DNA of 39,119 bases, taken from NCBI GenBank assembly GCA_937916845.1, contig CALFSK010000071.1, positions 1-39,119 on the forward strand, read 5' to 3'. Under the pieces are notes generated by a model that worked only from the letters and a program-made list of their open reading frames with translations, made no database searches and was not told where the DNA came from. Below, piece after piece: positions 16,126 to 24,512 of the stretch. Positions within the stretch are counted from its first letter, which is position 1; each line of letters opens with the position of its first letter. This DNA is from an uncultured Lactobacillus sp. (lineage in GTDB: Bacteria; Bacillota; Bacilli; Lactobacillales; Lactobacillaceae). Both the position numbers and the translations under genes were made by a program.

Positions 16126-16222
16126 ATATTCCTTAACACCAACCTTAAAAGGCGGATACTACATTAATTACATCGGCCTCACTATTCTAGTCATCCGTGA
16201 GCTTCATCGTCAGTGTTGACTT

Positions 16223-16237
16223 AGATAATTGTTATCA
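16223..16237. promoter_or_regulatory. Fur/PerR/Zur-like box
   Basis: AGATAATTGTTATCA matches the 7-1-7 Fur-family consensus TGATAATNATTATCA at 12 of 14 defined bases. No metal-related gene is adjacent. It may be a relic of a replaced neighbour, or chance. Confidence 0.3.
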
Positions 16238-16259
16238 TTCCAAAGTTAATAGCTAATGT

Positions 16260-16307
16260 AAAAAGGACTTCACATAACGGCCATTGTCGTTACGTAAAGT
16301 CCTTTTT
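16260..16307 (-). terminator. Terminator of marR
   Basis: AAAAAGGACTT (16260-16270) / AAGTCCTTTTT (16297-16307) with a secondary inner AACG/CGTT pairing. It begins 21 bases past the marR stop; flanking A- and T-runs allow action on both strands. Confidence 0.8.
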
Positions 16308-16328
16308 GAGTCCCTACCCTACCGCTGA

Positions 16329-16718
16329 TTAAACTTGCAGGGTGTTCAGTCGATCCGCTAAATTTTGCGCGGGCTTGGTTGAAAGCGATGCTTCTAATTG
16401 GTTATCAACCTTTTTCATCCACTGGTCACCCTTCGGCGTTAACGTCAAGACCCGTAGTCGGCGATCATGTTGAAGTGGCTCACTACTTAACCAGCCGTTG
16501 TCAATCAGGGTACCGATGTTTTGGGCCAAAGAAGCTTTGGCAACCGTTAAGGCAGTCGCGACTTCTCCGATTTGGACACCCGGGTGCTCCTGAACGTAAA
16601 CTAGGATTCGTAGTTCATTGAGCTTTAGCCCGGTCGTCGTTGCCCACCTACTGGTCAAGCGCTTTAAATCCCGTTCTAAATGCATAATGTCTAACACGTA
16701 GCTAATTGGTTGTTGCAT
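16329..16718 (-). CDS. MarR-family transcriptional regulator
   Basis: 129-residue winged-helix repressor. The core reads LNELRILVYVQEHPGVQIGEVATALTVAKASLAQNIGTLIDNGWL, then the wing with the family DRR motif (LQHDRRLRVLTLTPKG), flanked by N- and C-terminal dimerisation helices. AAAGGATG precedes the ATG. Single gene with its own terminator. It lies upstream of the TAC block and downstream of opp, both read in the same direction. The target and ligand are unknown; a perfect TAATAAATTTATTA palindrome about 200 bases upstream may be an operator. Confidence 0.9.
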   Translation of the reverse strand: MQQPISYVLDIMHLERDLKRLTSRWATTTGLKLNELRILVYVQEHPGVQIGEVATALTVAKASLAQNIGTLIDNGWLSSEPLQHDRRLRVLTLTPKGDQWMKKVDNQLEASLSTKPAQNLADRLNTLQV

Positions 16719-16917
16719 ACGAATACATCCTTTCTATCAATATTGTTGAGAGTTTTTAGCAAATGATTCGTTTCGGTCCGTTTGTCGTCTTCAGCAAACA
16801 GTACAGATACGGTCCATAGTTAAAAATGGTGTTACCGTTGGCCATTTAACGACTAACTAAATCAATTATTTAAACAAAACATTTTGCCAGTTTATCAGCA
16901 CAATTAATAAATTCAGC

Positions 16918-16931
16918 TAATAAATTTATTA
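16918..16931. promoter_or_regulatory. Perfect 14-base palindrome, candidate MarR operator
   Basis: TAATAAATTTATTA is fully self-complementary. MarR proteins bind AT-rich palindromes near their own promoters; the ~200-base distance to the marR start makes this tentative. Confidence 0.35.
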
Positions 16932-17020
16932 TCACACAATAACAATGTTTATACAATTAACTTTTACCACTGGTCGGCATTTAGTTTAAATACTTTTACC
17001 TAGGGCTGAGAAATCAAAAA

Positions 17021-17057
17021 AATACGCCGTTCAGCTAAATTACTGAACAGCGTATTT
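17021..17057 (-). terminator. Terminator of the opp operon
   Basis: AAATACGCCGTTCAG (17021-17035) / CTGAACAGCGTATTT (17043-17057) with one mismatch. It starts seven bases after the oppF stop, and the minus-strand tail is TTTTTTGATTT. Confidence 0.85.
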
Positions 17058-17064
17058 GATAATA

Positions 17065-18030
17065 TTATTCTGAGAATTCCGTCACTAATCCAGCATCAAC
17101 CGCACGCTGGGTGTACATTGCAACTTCATCTTCACTGGCACGAACAAAGTGGCCTGGTGCAATTTCGACCATGCGCCTCTTCTTATCGTCCTTTTCCCGT
17201 GATTCATCGTAAGCAACCTGTTTCCGGTTCCGTTCAAATTCTGGATCTGGAACGGGAACCGCAGAAATCAAGCTCTTAGTGTAAGCATGCAACGGGTGAT
17301 TGTAAACTTCATCCGCTGGTCCGATTTCCAAAATCTTCCCGTAGTGCATAACACCAATGCGGTCACTGATGTACTTAACCATCGACAAATCATGCGCGAT
17401 AAATAGGTAAGTCAAGTTCTGCTTGACTTGTAATTCCTTCATCAAGTTAACCACTTGGGCTTGAATGGAAACGTCCAACGCGGAAATCGGTTCGTCGGCA
17501 ATGATAAACCGTGGTTCCACGGCCAACGCCCGAGCAATCCCAATCCGTTGCCGTTGCCCACCAGAGAATTCATGTGGGTAACGACTAGAATGGTCCTTGT
17601 TCAACCCAACCGTTTCAAGTAAGTCTTCGACCTGCTTGGTCCGGTCGGCGTCATCCTTGGCCAAGCCGTGAATATCGATTCCTTCAGCCACAATATCTTT
17701 GACCTTCATCCGGGGATTTAGCGAGGCATAGGGATCTTGGAAAATCATTTGAATTTCACGCCGAAATTCATGCATTTCCTTTTTGGTATGCAACTTAGAA
17801 ACATCCTTACCGTTAAAGATAATTGTGCCGTCAGTTGGTTCATATAAATGAATAATTGAACGACCCGTCGTGGTCTTACCGGAACCAGATTCACCAACTA
17901 GCCCAAACGTTTCACCTTCATAAATATCAAAGGAGACATCGTCAACGGCCCGGACTTCATCTTTTTTACCAACATTAAAGTATTGCTTTAAATGTTGGAC
18001 TTCTAGAATTTTTTTACGTTCATCAGGCAT
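17065..18030 (-). CDS. oppF: Oligopeptide ABC transporter ATP-binding protein OppF
   Basis: One of two ATPases driving oligopeptide import. Walker A GESGSGKTTTGRS (~residues 51-63), signature YPHEFSGGQRQRIGIARALA, Walker B FIIADEPISALD, and H-loop FIAHDLSMV are all present. The C-terminal oligopeptide-transporter extension (YTKSLISAVPVPDPEFERNR) is typical. 321 aa, normal length. Last gene of oppABCDF, six bases after oppD. The Opp system supplies peptides to amino-acid-requiring lactic acid bacteria. Confidence 0.96.
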   Translation of the reverse strand: MPDERKKILEVQHLKQYFNVGKKDEVRAVDDVSFDIYEGETFGLVGESGSGKTTTGRSIIHLYEPTDGTIIFNGKDVSKLHTKKEMHEFRREIQMIFQDPYASLNPRMKVKDIVAEGIDIHGLAKDDADRTKQVEDLLETVGLNKDHSSRYPHEFSGGQRQRIGIARALAVEPRFIIADEPISALDVSIQAQVVNLMKELQVKQNLTYLFIAHDLSMVKYISDRIGVMHYGKILEIGPADEVYNHPLHAYTKSLISAVPVPDPEFERNRKQVAYDESREKDDKKRRMVEIAPGHFVRASEDEVAMYTQRAVDAGLVTEFSE

Positions 18031-18036
18031 ACGCTC

Positions 18037-19116
18037 TTACTCCTTTGATGCGGTGTGTGCAAACGGTGCTTCTGGTTTCTGCATCTCCGCGAACTTCTTT
18101 TGTCGCCGCACAATTTCAGCAGGCGGTGTCACTTTCGGTGCGTCTGGATGTAATAACCAGGTCGCCGCGTAGTGGGTGTCAGACACCTTAAAGAACGGTG
18201 GCTGCTGTTCGGTATCAATCTTCATCGCATAATCACTCCGGGCAGCGAACGCGTCCCCTGTCGGTGGATCAAGTAAATCGGGTGGTGTCCCTGGAATGGC
18301 CCGCAATGAGCCACTAGCCGTATCCAAGGTCGGCATTGAGTTCAAAAGCCCCCAAGTATATGGATGTTGTGGGTTGAAGAAGATTTCATCAACCGTCCCG
18401 TATTCCACGATCTTACCAGCGTACATTACTGCGACCCGGTCAGCCATTCCGGCAACCACGCCCAAGTCATGGGTGATAAAAATAATCGAGGTATCGATTC
18501 GGTTTTGTAAGTCCTTCATCAGGTCCAAAATTTGGGCTTGAATCGTTACGTCCAACGCAGTGGTTGGTTCGTCAGCAATCAAGACTTCTGGGTAGCAGAC
18601 CAACGCAATCGCAATCACGATCCGTTGACGCATCCCACCTGAAAATTGATAAGGATAGTCGTTGATCCGGGCTTCCGGATCAGTAATCCCAACCAGCTTT
18701 AACATTTCCAAAGCTTGATCAATGGCTTCTTTTTTCTTTAAGCCCTTATGTTTCATCAACGGTTCGGCAATTTGCATCCCAATCCGCATCGTTGGGTCCA
18801 AGGACGTCATCGGGTCTTGGAAGATCATTGCGATATCTTTCCCCCGAATATGCTGCATGTCCTTTTCAGACTTTTTAATAATGTCTTCACCATGAAACAT
18901 AATGGAGCCTTTTTTAATGACCGCGTTAGGCGCTAACAGTCCCATTAATGACCGGGTCGTTACGGATTTACCGGACCCCGATTCACCAACGATGGCTAAG
19001 GTTTCACCTTTACGTAAATCAAAACTGACGTCACGGATGGCTTTAACTTCCCCCGCGTAAGTGTGGAAATCAATTTCCAAGTTCCGTACTTCAATGACAT
19101 TTTCTGGATTTTCCAT
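18037..19116 (-). CDS. oppD: Oligopeptide ABC transporter ATP-binding protein OppD
   Basis: Partner ATPase of OppF. Walker A GESGSGKSVTTRS (~residues 43-55), signature YPYQFSGGMRQRIVIAIALV, Walker B VLIADEPTTALD, and H-loop FITHDLGVV. The C-terminal extension (PYTWGLLNSMPTLD, then IPGTPPDLLDPPTGDAFAAR) is the usual OppD tail, but the three or four cysteines that bind an iron-sulfur cluster in many OppD/DppD tails are absent here. 359 aa. GGAGGGTGG precedes the ATG. Confidence 0.96.
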   Translation of the reverse strand: MENPENVIEVRNLEIDFHTYAGEVKAIRDVSFDLRKGETLAIVGESGSGKSVTTRSLMGLLAPNAVIKKGSIMFHGEDIIKKSEKDMQHIRGKDIAMIFQDPMTSLDPTMRIGMQIAEPLMKHKGLKKKEAIDQALEMLKLVGITDPEARINDYPYQFSGGMRQRIVIAIALVCYPEVLIADEPTTALDVTIQAQILDLMKDLQNRIDTSIIFITHDLGVVAGMADRVAVMYAGKIVEYGTVDEIFFNPQHPYTWGLLNSMPTLDTASGSLRAIPGTPPDLLDPPTGDAFAARSDYAMKIDTEQQPPFFKVSDTHYAATWLLHPDAPKVTPPAEIVRRQKKFAEMQKPEAPFAHTASKE

Positions 19117-19130
19117 TATTTTCCACCCTC

Positions 19131-20165
19131 CTATCGTTTCGACTTCGGATCAAACGCATCACGCATCCCATCACCGAGTAAGTTGAATGCGAGCATCAAG
19201 ATAATCAAGACAATGGCTGGATACCACATTTGATAAGGTAAGAATTGGAAGTTCTTTTGCCCATCAGAGATCAACGTCCCTAATGAAGCTTGTGGTGAAC
19301 TGATCCCAATCCCGATATAACTCAAGAACGCTTCGAAGAAGATCGCACTTGGAATCGTGAACATCGTTTGAATGATGATGACACTCGATAAGTTTGGTAA
19401 CAAGTGTTTCCACGCAATTTTTGGTGCTGATTCGCCCAACGTCCGGGCAGCTAAAATAAAGTCTTGGTTTTTCAATTGTAACGTTTGGGCACGCGTCAAA
19501 CGGGCCATGGTGGTCCAACCCGTGATGGCAATGGCTGCAATGATAGAAGCCATCCCCGTCTTAGTAAAGGCTGTCGCCATTAAAACCATGACAACCAATT
19601 GTGGGATGGACGAGAGGATTTCGATCACGCGTTGCATGAACAAATCGACTCGTCCACCTTTCCAACCGGAGAGTATCCCGAACCCGACCCCAATGGTCAA
19701 GTCAATCAAGGTGGCAATCAACGCAATTTCTAGTGAGATTCTCGTCCCGTACATGATCCGGGCCAATAAATCCCGACCAAGGTAGTCCGTTCCTAAAATG
19801 TAATGAACGTCCTTACCGGCACCAGCAGCGGCGTACGCATCCACGTCTTTACCGGATTGATTCAAATGTCCGTTCAGACCGTGAAGACCAACACCCGGAA
19901 TCTTAGGTGGTAAGTTGGCATACTTCGGTTCCTGTGCGTTCGGGTCATGGTGATAAACGGCTTGACCCCCAAAGGCAATCAAGAACATTAATACTAAGAC
20001 GATAAAACTGGTAAACGCGGTTTTATTAGATTTTAAACGACGCCAAACGTCTTGACCGAAAGTCAGGGACGGTGCCGCAATGCGTTCATTGTCGGGACCG
20101 GCTGTTTGATCCAACGGCTCGAAGTCGCTGGGTTTGATTTCGATATCTTTTAGATTATCTGCCAT
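19131..20165 (-). CDS. oppC: Oligopeptide ABC transporter permease OppC
   Basis: Second membrane subunit of the peptide channel. Six hydrophobic segments; the N-terminal extension before the first (residues 1-45) and the large outer loop between segments 1 and 2 are typical of OppC. The EAA loop that contacts the ATPase reads LAARTLGESAPKIAWKHLLPN. 344 aa. Starts three bases after the oppB stop. Confidence 0.95.
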   Translation of the reverse strand: MADNLKDIEIKPSDFEPLDQTAGPDNERIAAPSLTFGQDVWRRLKSNKTAFTSFIVLVLMFLIAFGGQAVYHHDPNAQEPKYANLPPKIPGVGLHGLNGHLNQSGKDVDAYAAAGAGKDVHYILGTDYLGRDLLARIMYGTRISLEIALIATLIDLTIGVGFGILSGWKGGRVDLFMQRVIEILSSIPQLVVMVLMATAFTKTGMASIIAAIAITGWTTMARLTRAQTLQLKNQDFILAARTLGESAPKIAWKHLLPNLSSVIIIQTMFTIPSAIFFEAFLSYIGIGISSPQASLGTLISDGQKNFQFLPYQMWYPAIVLIILMLAFNLLGDGMRDAFDPKSKR

Positions 20166-20168
20166 TAA

Positions 20169-21098
20169 CTAGTCCCCATTTCCACTTAGACGAATCCGCG
20201 GATCGATAATTCCGTAGACGATGTCGGTTAATAATAGTAGTAAGCAAAGTAGTGCTGAATAGAAGATCGTCACACCCATGATGGTTGGGTAGTCATTCAC
20301 CAGAATGGATTTAACAAATTGTTCCCCGATACCAGGAACGGAGAAGATGTTTTCAACAACCATTGACCCGGTCATGAGGGCCGCAGCCAGTGGTCCAATC
20401 AACGTAACCATTGGAATTAAACTGTTCCGCAAAGCATGGTGATAAACAATGCCAAATTTAGAAAGTCCCTTGGCCTTGGCTAACTCAATGTAGTCCGAGC
20501 TAAGCACGTCGACCATGTCGGTCCGAATAAACCGGGCCGTTTCGGCTAACGGACTCGCCGCCAACGCTAAAGTTGGTAGGATCGTGTAAGCGAACCCTTC
20601 CCAACCAGCAACTGGGAACCAGCCGGTCTTAAGACCTAAGTAATATTGCAATAGGATTGCCAAAACGAAACTTGGTACCGCAATTCCTAAAATCGATAGG
20701 ATGGTTGCTAAGCGGTCGGCCCAAGTATCTTTCCGAATCGCACCAATTGCCCCCAAAATAATTCCGAGGATGATCCCAACAACCAGAGCTTGACCCCCTA
20801 ATTGCATGGACGGTCCCATCCGGCTACCAATCAAGTAACTAACGGCTTGATCAGAGAATTGGAAGGATAGCCCTAAACTACCTTTAAAGATTCCCCCAAT
20901 GTAGATGAAGTATTGTAACCAGACCGGCTTATCTAACCCGTATTGGGCTAAAATAGCTGCTTTTTCAGTAGCGGTCAGCTTGGCTTCATTTTGGAGCGGC
21001 GTCCCGGGCATTAATTTCATCAAGAAGAACGTGACGGTTGCCACAATGAATAATGTCAGGAACAAGTAAAATATCCGCTTTAAGAGATATTTTCTCAT
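20169..21098 (-). CDS. oppB: Oligopeptide ABC transporter permease OppB
   Basis: First membrane subunit. Starts with MRKYLLKRIFYLFLTLF and has about six hydrophobic segments; the EAA loop is ELAKAKGLSKFGIVYHHALRN. The frame opens at 21113, but GAGGA located seven bases before the ATG at 21098 and the family N-terminus choose this start (309 aa). A hairpin between oppA and oppB probably lowers expression of oppBCDF relative to oppA. Confidence 0.95.
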   Translation of the reverse strand: MRKYLLKRIFYLFLTLFIVATVTFFLMKLMPGTPLQNEAKLTATEKAAILAQYGLDKPVWLQYFIYIGGIFKGSLGLSFQFSDQAVSYLIGSRMGPSMQLGGQALVVGIILGIILGAIGAIRKDTWADRLATILSILGIAVPSFVLAILLQYYLGLKTGWFPVAGWEGFAYTILPTLALAASPLAETARFIRTDMVDVLSSDYIELAKAKGLSKFGIVYHHALRNSLIPMVTLIGPLAAALMTGSMVVENIFSVPGIGEQFVKSILVNDYPTIMGVTIFYSALLCLLLLLTDIVYGIIDPRIRLSGNGD

Positions 21099-21164
21099 TA
21101 GAATTCCTCGCATTCTATTAAATTAGCCTTAAAATTTATAACAGCTTTGATTATAAAACAAAAT

Positions 21165-21195
21165 GGTAAGGATTAACAATGTGTCAATCCTTACC
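21165..21195 (-). terminator. Intra-operon hairpin between oppA and oppB
   Basis: Perfect ten-base stem GGTAAGGATT (21165-21174) / AATCCTTACC (21186-21195) with an 11-base loop, followed on the minus strand by ATTTTGTTTTAT. It lies 46 bases past the oppA stop. It probably acts as a partial terminator, making more OppA than transporter core. Confidence 0.75.
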
Positions 21196-21241
21196 CCTTT
21201 GTTTCACATTCGTGCAGTTAAAGCACACACATTATGATTTG

Positions 21242-22888
21242 TTATTTGACGGACATGTACTTCATGTTGTAGTTCGTACCCGCCGTGTTGTAGATGATCC
21301 CCTTGACGTTCGTCCGGGTTAAAGTAGCATTCGCTTGTTGATAAACTGGAATGATTGCTTGATCGTTCATCAACTGTTTCTCAGCGGCAACCATGTCAGC
21401 CCAACGTGCGGACGTATTCGTTGCGTCACTACCTTCAGCCTTCTTGATAGCTGCATCGTAAGCGGCACTCTTGTATTTCCCGTTGTTGTAAGAGTTATCA
21501 GACGTGAAGAGTGATAAGAAGGAAATTGGGTCAGTAAAGTCAGCGTTCCAAGCAGAGAGTACGGTGTCAAAGTTCCCGTTTTGTGACCGTGATAATCGGG
21601 TCTTGAATGGGACATTTTGGTTTGAAACCGTCAGTCCTGGTAATTTCTCCCATGCACCCTGAATAAATTCAGTTGACTTCTTGGCCTTATCCGTATCATC
21701 AGAAAGGAGTTTGATGTTCAGCTTAGATTCGCCGATTTCTTTCATCCCTTCTTTGAATAAAGTCTTAGCCTTGGCTTGGTCGTAGCTAACTGCGCTAGCA
21801 ACGTAAGCGTCATCGGTAAAGTCCTTACCCGTCTTAGGGTTCTTTGCTAAGTCTTGTGAAACGTAACCCTTAGCAACCGTTGAGCCATCCCCTAAGGTCG
21901 TGTTGACGTATTGTTTCCGGTTGATAGCCAATGATAAAGCTTCGCGAATCTTTTGGTTCTTGAATGCTTTAGCAACCTTGGCATCACTATCAGCACGGTT
22001 CAATTCAAGATAGAACGTTGAAGCCGTCTTCCGAACTAAGTAATTCTTGTTCGTCTTGTAGTTCTTAACTTGTTCGCTAGATAACGTGGTGTAATCCACT
22101 TTATTAGAGTTAAACAAGTTCAACCCCGTTGATTGATCCTTGACCACTTGATAGTTGATAGTATCCATCTTAACGGCTTTCTTATCCCAGTAATCGTTGT
22201 TCTTCTTTAACTTCCAAGATAAGTTGGTCCCGGTCCAGTCAGTCATCTTGTATGGGCCGTTGTAGACCATTGATGAACTGTTCGTCCCGTATTTAGAACC
22301 GTACTTCTTAACCGCACTTTCATTTTGTGGGTAGAAGTTGATGAAGCCCATCAATTTCTTGAAGTAAGCGATTGGTTTATCCAGCGTTACAACTACCTTG
22401 TAATCGCCGTCAGCTTTAATCCCCAATGAGGAAATTGGCTTCTTACCATTGACGATTTGATCAGCGTTCTTAATCCCTGAATATAAGTATGCGTATTGTG
22501 ACGCAGTCTTTGGATTAACGGTCCGTTGCCAGCCATAAACGAAATCTTTGGCGGTAACCTTGTCGCCGTTACTCCACTTTGCGTTCTTCCGTAAAGTGAA
22601 CGTATATGTCTTACCACCATTAGTAATCTTAGTGGCTTTAGCAATTCCGGGTGTAATCGAACCGTTCTTCCCAATCCGGTATAACCCTTCGTTAGTGTTG
22701 TTCAGCATATCTGAACTAACAACGTCGGTTGACTTCGAAATGTCCATCGTTGGTAATTCGGCTGATTCTGTCCAATTAGCCGTATTCTTAGCGCTGGTCG
22801 ATGATGATGACTTCGATCCACAAGCTGCCAAGAATAGGAGTGATGCGCCAGCAACGGCGGAGACTTTTGCAACTGTCTTTAAATTCAT
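21242..22888 (-). CDS. oppA: Oligopeptide-binding lipoprotein OppA
   Basis: Captures oligopeptides outside the membrane. Lipoprotein signal MNLKTVAKVSAVAGASLLFLAAC with lipidation at C23, then a Ser-rich linker. Family 5 extracellular solute-binding features: SNGDKVTAKDFVYGWQR (~104-120), NQKIREALSLAINRKQYV, and DTVLSAWNADFTDPISFLSLF. 548 aa, normal. GAAGGG precedes the start. First gene of oppABCDF with its own promoter (22950-22978). Confidence 0.96.
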   Translation of the reverse strand: MNLKTVAKVSAVAGASLLFLAACGSKSSSSTSAKNTANWTESAELPTMDISKSTDVVSSDMLNNTNEGLYRIGKNGSITPGIAKATKITNGGKTYTFTLRKNAKWSNGDKVTAKDFVYGWQRTVNPKTASQYAYLYSGIKNADQIVNGKKPISSLGIKADGDYKVVVTLDKPIAYFKKLMGFINFYPQNESAVKKYGSKYGTNSSSMVYNGPYKMTDWTGTNLSWKLKKNNDYWDKKAVKMDTINYQVVKDQSTGLNLFNSNKVDYTTLSSEQVKNYKTNKNYLVRKTASTFYLELNRADSDAKVAKAFKNQKIREALSLAINRKQYVNTTLGDGSTVAKGYVSQDLAKNPKTGKDFTDDAYVASAVSYDQAKAKTLFKEGMKEIGESKLNIKLLSDDTDKAKKSTEFIQGAWEKLPGLTVSNQNVPFKTRLSRSQNGNFDTVLSAWNADFTDPISFLSLFTSDNSYNNGKYKSAAYDAAIKKAEGSDATNTSARWADMVAAEKQLMNDQAIIPVYQQANATLTRTNVKGIIYNTAGTNYNMKYMSVK

Positions 22889-22949
22889 AAAACCCCAACC
22901 CTTCTAACCTAATTTAGTGTGTGTGCTTTTCCCTTGAAAAGTTAAAGTT

Positions 22950-22978
22950 ATTGTATATTATAAATAAATTAAAATCAA
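22950..22978 (-). promoter_or_regulatory. Promoter of oppABCDF
   Basis: On the minus strand, TTGATT (22973-22978), a 17-base spacer and TACAAT (22950-22955), about 60 bases before oppA. An overlapping TATAAT lies within the spacer. Confidence 0.6.
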
Positions 22979-23228
22979 TGCTAAATTCTAATTTTTATCA
23001 TTATTTCGTCATAATTAATTTACTGATTCAATTTATTTGTAATTATTACAGTTAATATAATCGCTTTAAAACAGCTAAATATCAGTATTTTCAGGCTACA
23101 AAATTTTCTGGGACTGAATTCTAAGCAGTCCGTTCTTTTTTCTTAATAAATAATCACATTACCCAAAAACCGACCTAAAAATGCGGTTTCAGTGTTAGTT
23201 AAAACAGCCAAAAATGGGCAAATAAAAA

Positions 23229-23255
23229 AGAATGCCGATTTATTTTCAGCATTCT
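23229..23255 (-). terminator. Terminator of the TauE/SafE-DUF1634 pair
   Basis: AGAATGC (23229-23235) / GCATTCT (23249-23255), with TTTTTTATTT following on the minus strand. Confidence 0.75.
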
Positions 23256-23289
23256 CTTATTAATAAATTCACTTAAATATCTTTGTTGA

Positions 23290-23667
23290 TCAACGTCCCA
23301 TGTAACCAATCACGGAAGCCACGATCAAAATGATTAAAACGACCGTGGTAATCCAAACGTACAGGTGGTCCTTTTCAACGGCAAAGGCGTAGATGGAAAC
23401 GGCGACCCGTAACGTCGGCGTCAAGATAAGTAGAAATAGTCCTAACATAATGACGGCAAACGGCTTCAACTGAACAATGCCACTGAAGATGGCCCCGAAA
23501 CTATTCGGTTGCACCCCGTTCGGATAACCCCCAGTGCCCTGAATGAGCATCATGATAATGCCAAGACTGATGACCGTAGCGGATAGCACGACCCCAATGC
23601 GTAAGATTTGACCAATGATTAGTTCAACTTGATGCATTTCTTGTGCTTTAGTCGGTTTCTTTTCCAT
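23290..23667 (-). CDS. DUF1634 membrane protein
   Basis: 125-residue protein with three hydrophobic segments (about 20-45, 65-88 and 100-122), a loop GGYPNGVQPNSFG between the first two, and an amphipathic N-terminus. DUF1634 proteins are regularly found beside TauE/SafE exporters, as here, and are presumed small partner subunits; their role is unknown. The start overlaps the exporter stop by one base (TAATG). Confidence 0.82.
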   Translation of the reverse strand: MEKKPTKAQEMHQVELIIGQILRIGVVLSATVISLGIIMMLIQGTGGYPNGVQPNSFGAIFSGIVQLKPFAVIMLGLFLLILTPTLRVAVSIYAFAVEKDHLYVWITTVVLIILIVASVIGYMGR

Positions 23668-24512
23668 TAGATCGTCACCCCAAATCCTTTAAGAATCATT
23701 TGAACCCCGAGGTACAGCATGACGGGCACAAAGATCATCCGAATCAAGCGGGGTTTTAAGTGTTGCATAATCCGTGTTCCAATCAGCGCACCGACTAGGA
23801 TACCAATGGCTAACGGTGCGGCAATCCCCGCTTTAATGGACCCATTAAAGAAGTAAACCATCGCACTGGCAGCCGCCGTTACCCCCATCATTAAGTTGGA
23901 AGTTGCGGAAGATGGCTTAAGTGGCATGTGCATGATGGTATCCATCGCTAGCACTTTAAACGCCCCACTCCCAATTCCAAGTAGGCCACTGGCTAAACCG
24001 GCACCAAACATCATCGCAAACCCACCGGGAACGTTTTGCACTTGGTAATCGATTTGTTTATCAAGGGCCTTATCATAATACGTCCCGTTCAAGTTGAGTT
24101 CCGTCGCAATGCGGTCGGCTTTGACGTTCTCAGCGTCACTATTTTTGTTCATTAACTTGCGAATCATATTATACGTTGTAAAAATTAACAACGCGCCAAA
24201 CAAGAAGAACAGGAACGTCGCGTTGAACATCCCGGTTAACACCGCTCCCAATACGGCGCCCACGGTCGTAGCGATTTCCAAAAACATCGCCACCCGCAAG
24301 TTCAACATTTCATCTTTCAAATAAGCAATCGTGGATCCCGAACTCGTCGCAATCACGGCAATAATACTGGCCCCGATAGCGTACTTAATATCCAAGCCCA
24401 TGGCAAGGGTTAAAATGGGCGTAATAATCATCCCGCCACCAATGCCTAAAATCGCCCCAAAAACACCGGCAAGTACCCCAACGCCTAGCATCAATAATAA
24501 TGAATAAATCAC
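23667..24512 (-). CDS. TauE/SafE (TSUP) family anion exporter
   Basis: Polytopic protein with about eight hydrophobic segments and the duplicated TSUP motif: GVFGAILGIGGGMIITPIL in the first half and GLLGIGSGAFKVLAMD in the second. Family members move sulfite, sulfoacetate or other sulfur-containing organic anions across the membrane; the substrate here is unknown. The frame opens at an ATG (24527) with no ribosome site. The GTG at 24512, six bases after GAAGGTG, is the better start and gives 281 aa. A LysR regulator lies directly upstream on the same strand and may control the pair. Confidence 0.85.
   Translation of the reverse strand: MIYSLLLMLGVGVLAGVFGAILGIGGGMIITPILTLAMGLDIKYAIGASIIAVIATSSGSTIAYLKDEMLNLRVAMFLEIATTVGAVLGAVLTGMFNATFLFFLFGALLIFTTYNMIRKLMNKNSDAENVKADRIATELNLNGTYYDKALDKQIDYQVQNVPGGFAMMFGAGLASGLLGIGSGAFKVLAMDTIMHMPLKPSSATSNLMMGVTAAASAMVYFFNGSIKAGIAAPLAIGILVGALIGTRIMQHLKPRLIRMIFVPVMLYLGVQMILKGFGVTI

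Larger units (their letters stand above)
16009..16328. other. Intergenic region between the TAC module and marR
   Basis: About 320 bases, AT-rich on the left. On the minus strand, TTGATG and TATTTT 17 bases apart (about 16063-16091) are a possible TAC promoter. Upstream of it lies the inverted repeat GACACA-AAA-TGTGTC (16111-16125). Further right are a Fur-family-like box (16223-16237) and the marR terminator (16260-16307). Confidence 0.5.
16719..17064. other. AT-rich intergenic region upstream of marR
   Basis: About 346 bases with no gene. It holds two AATAAATT repeats around 16906-16927, a perfect 14-base palindrome at 16918-16931, and the opp operon terminator at the right edge. I could not settle on a marR promoter. 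Confidence 0.5.
22889..23289. other. Intergenic region upstream of oppA
   Basis: About 400 AT-rich bases. It holds the oppA promoter, a GGACTG (23111-23116) / CAGTCC (23126-23131) hairpin followed by a plus-strand T-run with no plus-strand gene before it, and the terminator of the exporter pair at the right edge. No gene is seen. Confidence 0.55.

Noticed and set aside
22548..22907. 119-codon plus-strand frame over the oppA 5' end
   Set aside because: Antisense shadow of the well-supported oppA lipoprotein gene, with no ribosome site.
23099..23116. AATTTTCTGGGACTG as a CodY box upstream of opp
   Set aside because: Only one half matches the CodY consensus, and I recall that L. plantarum-type lactobacilli lack CodY.
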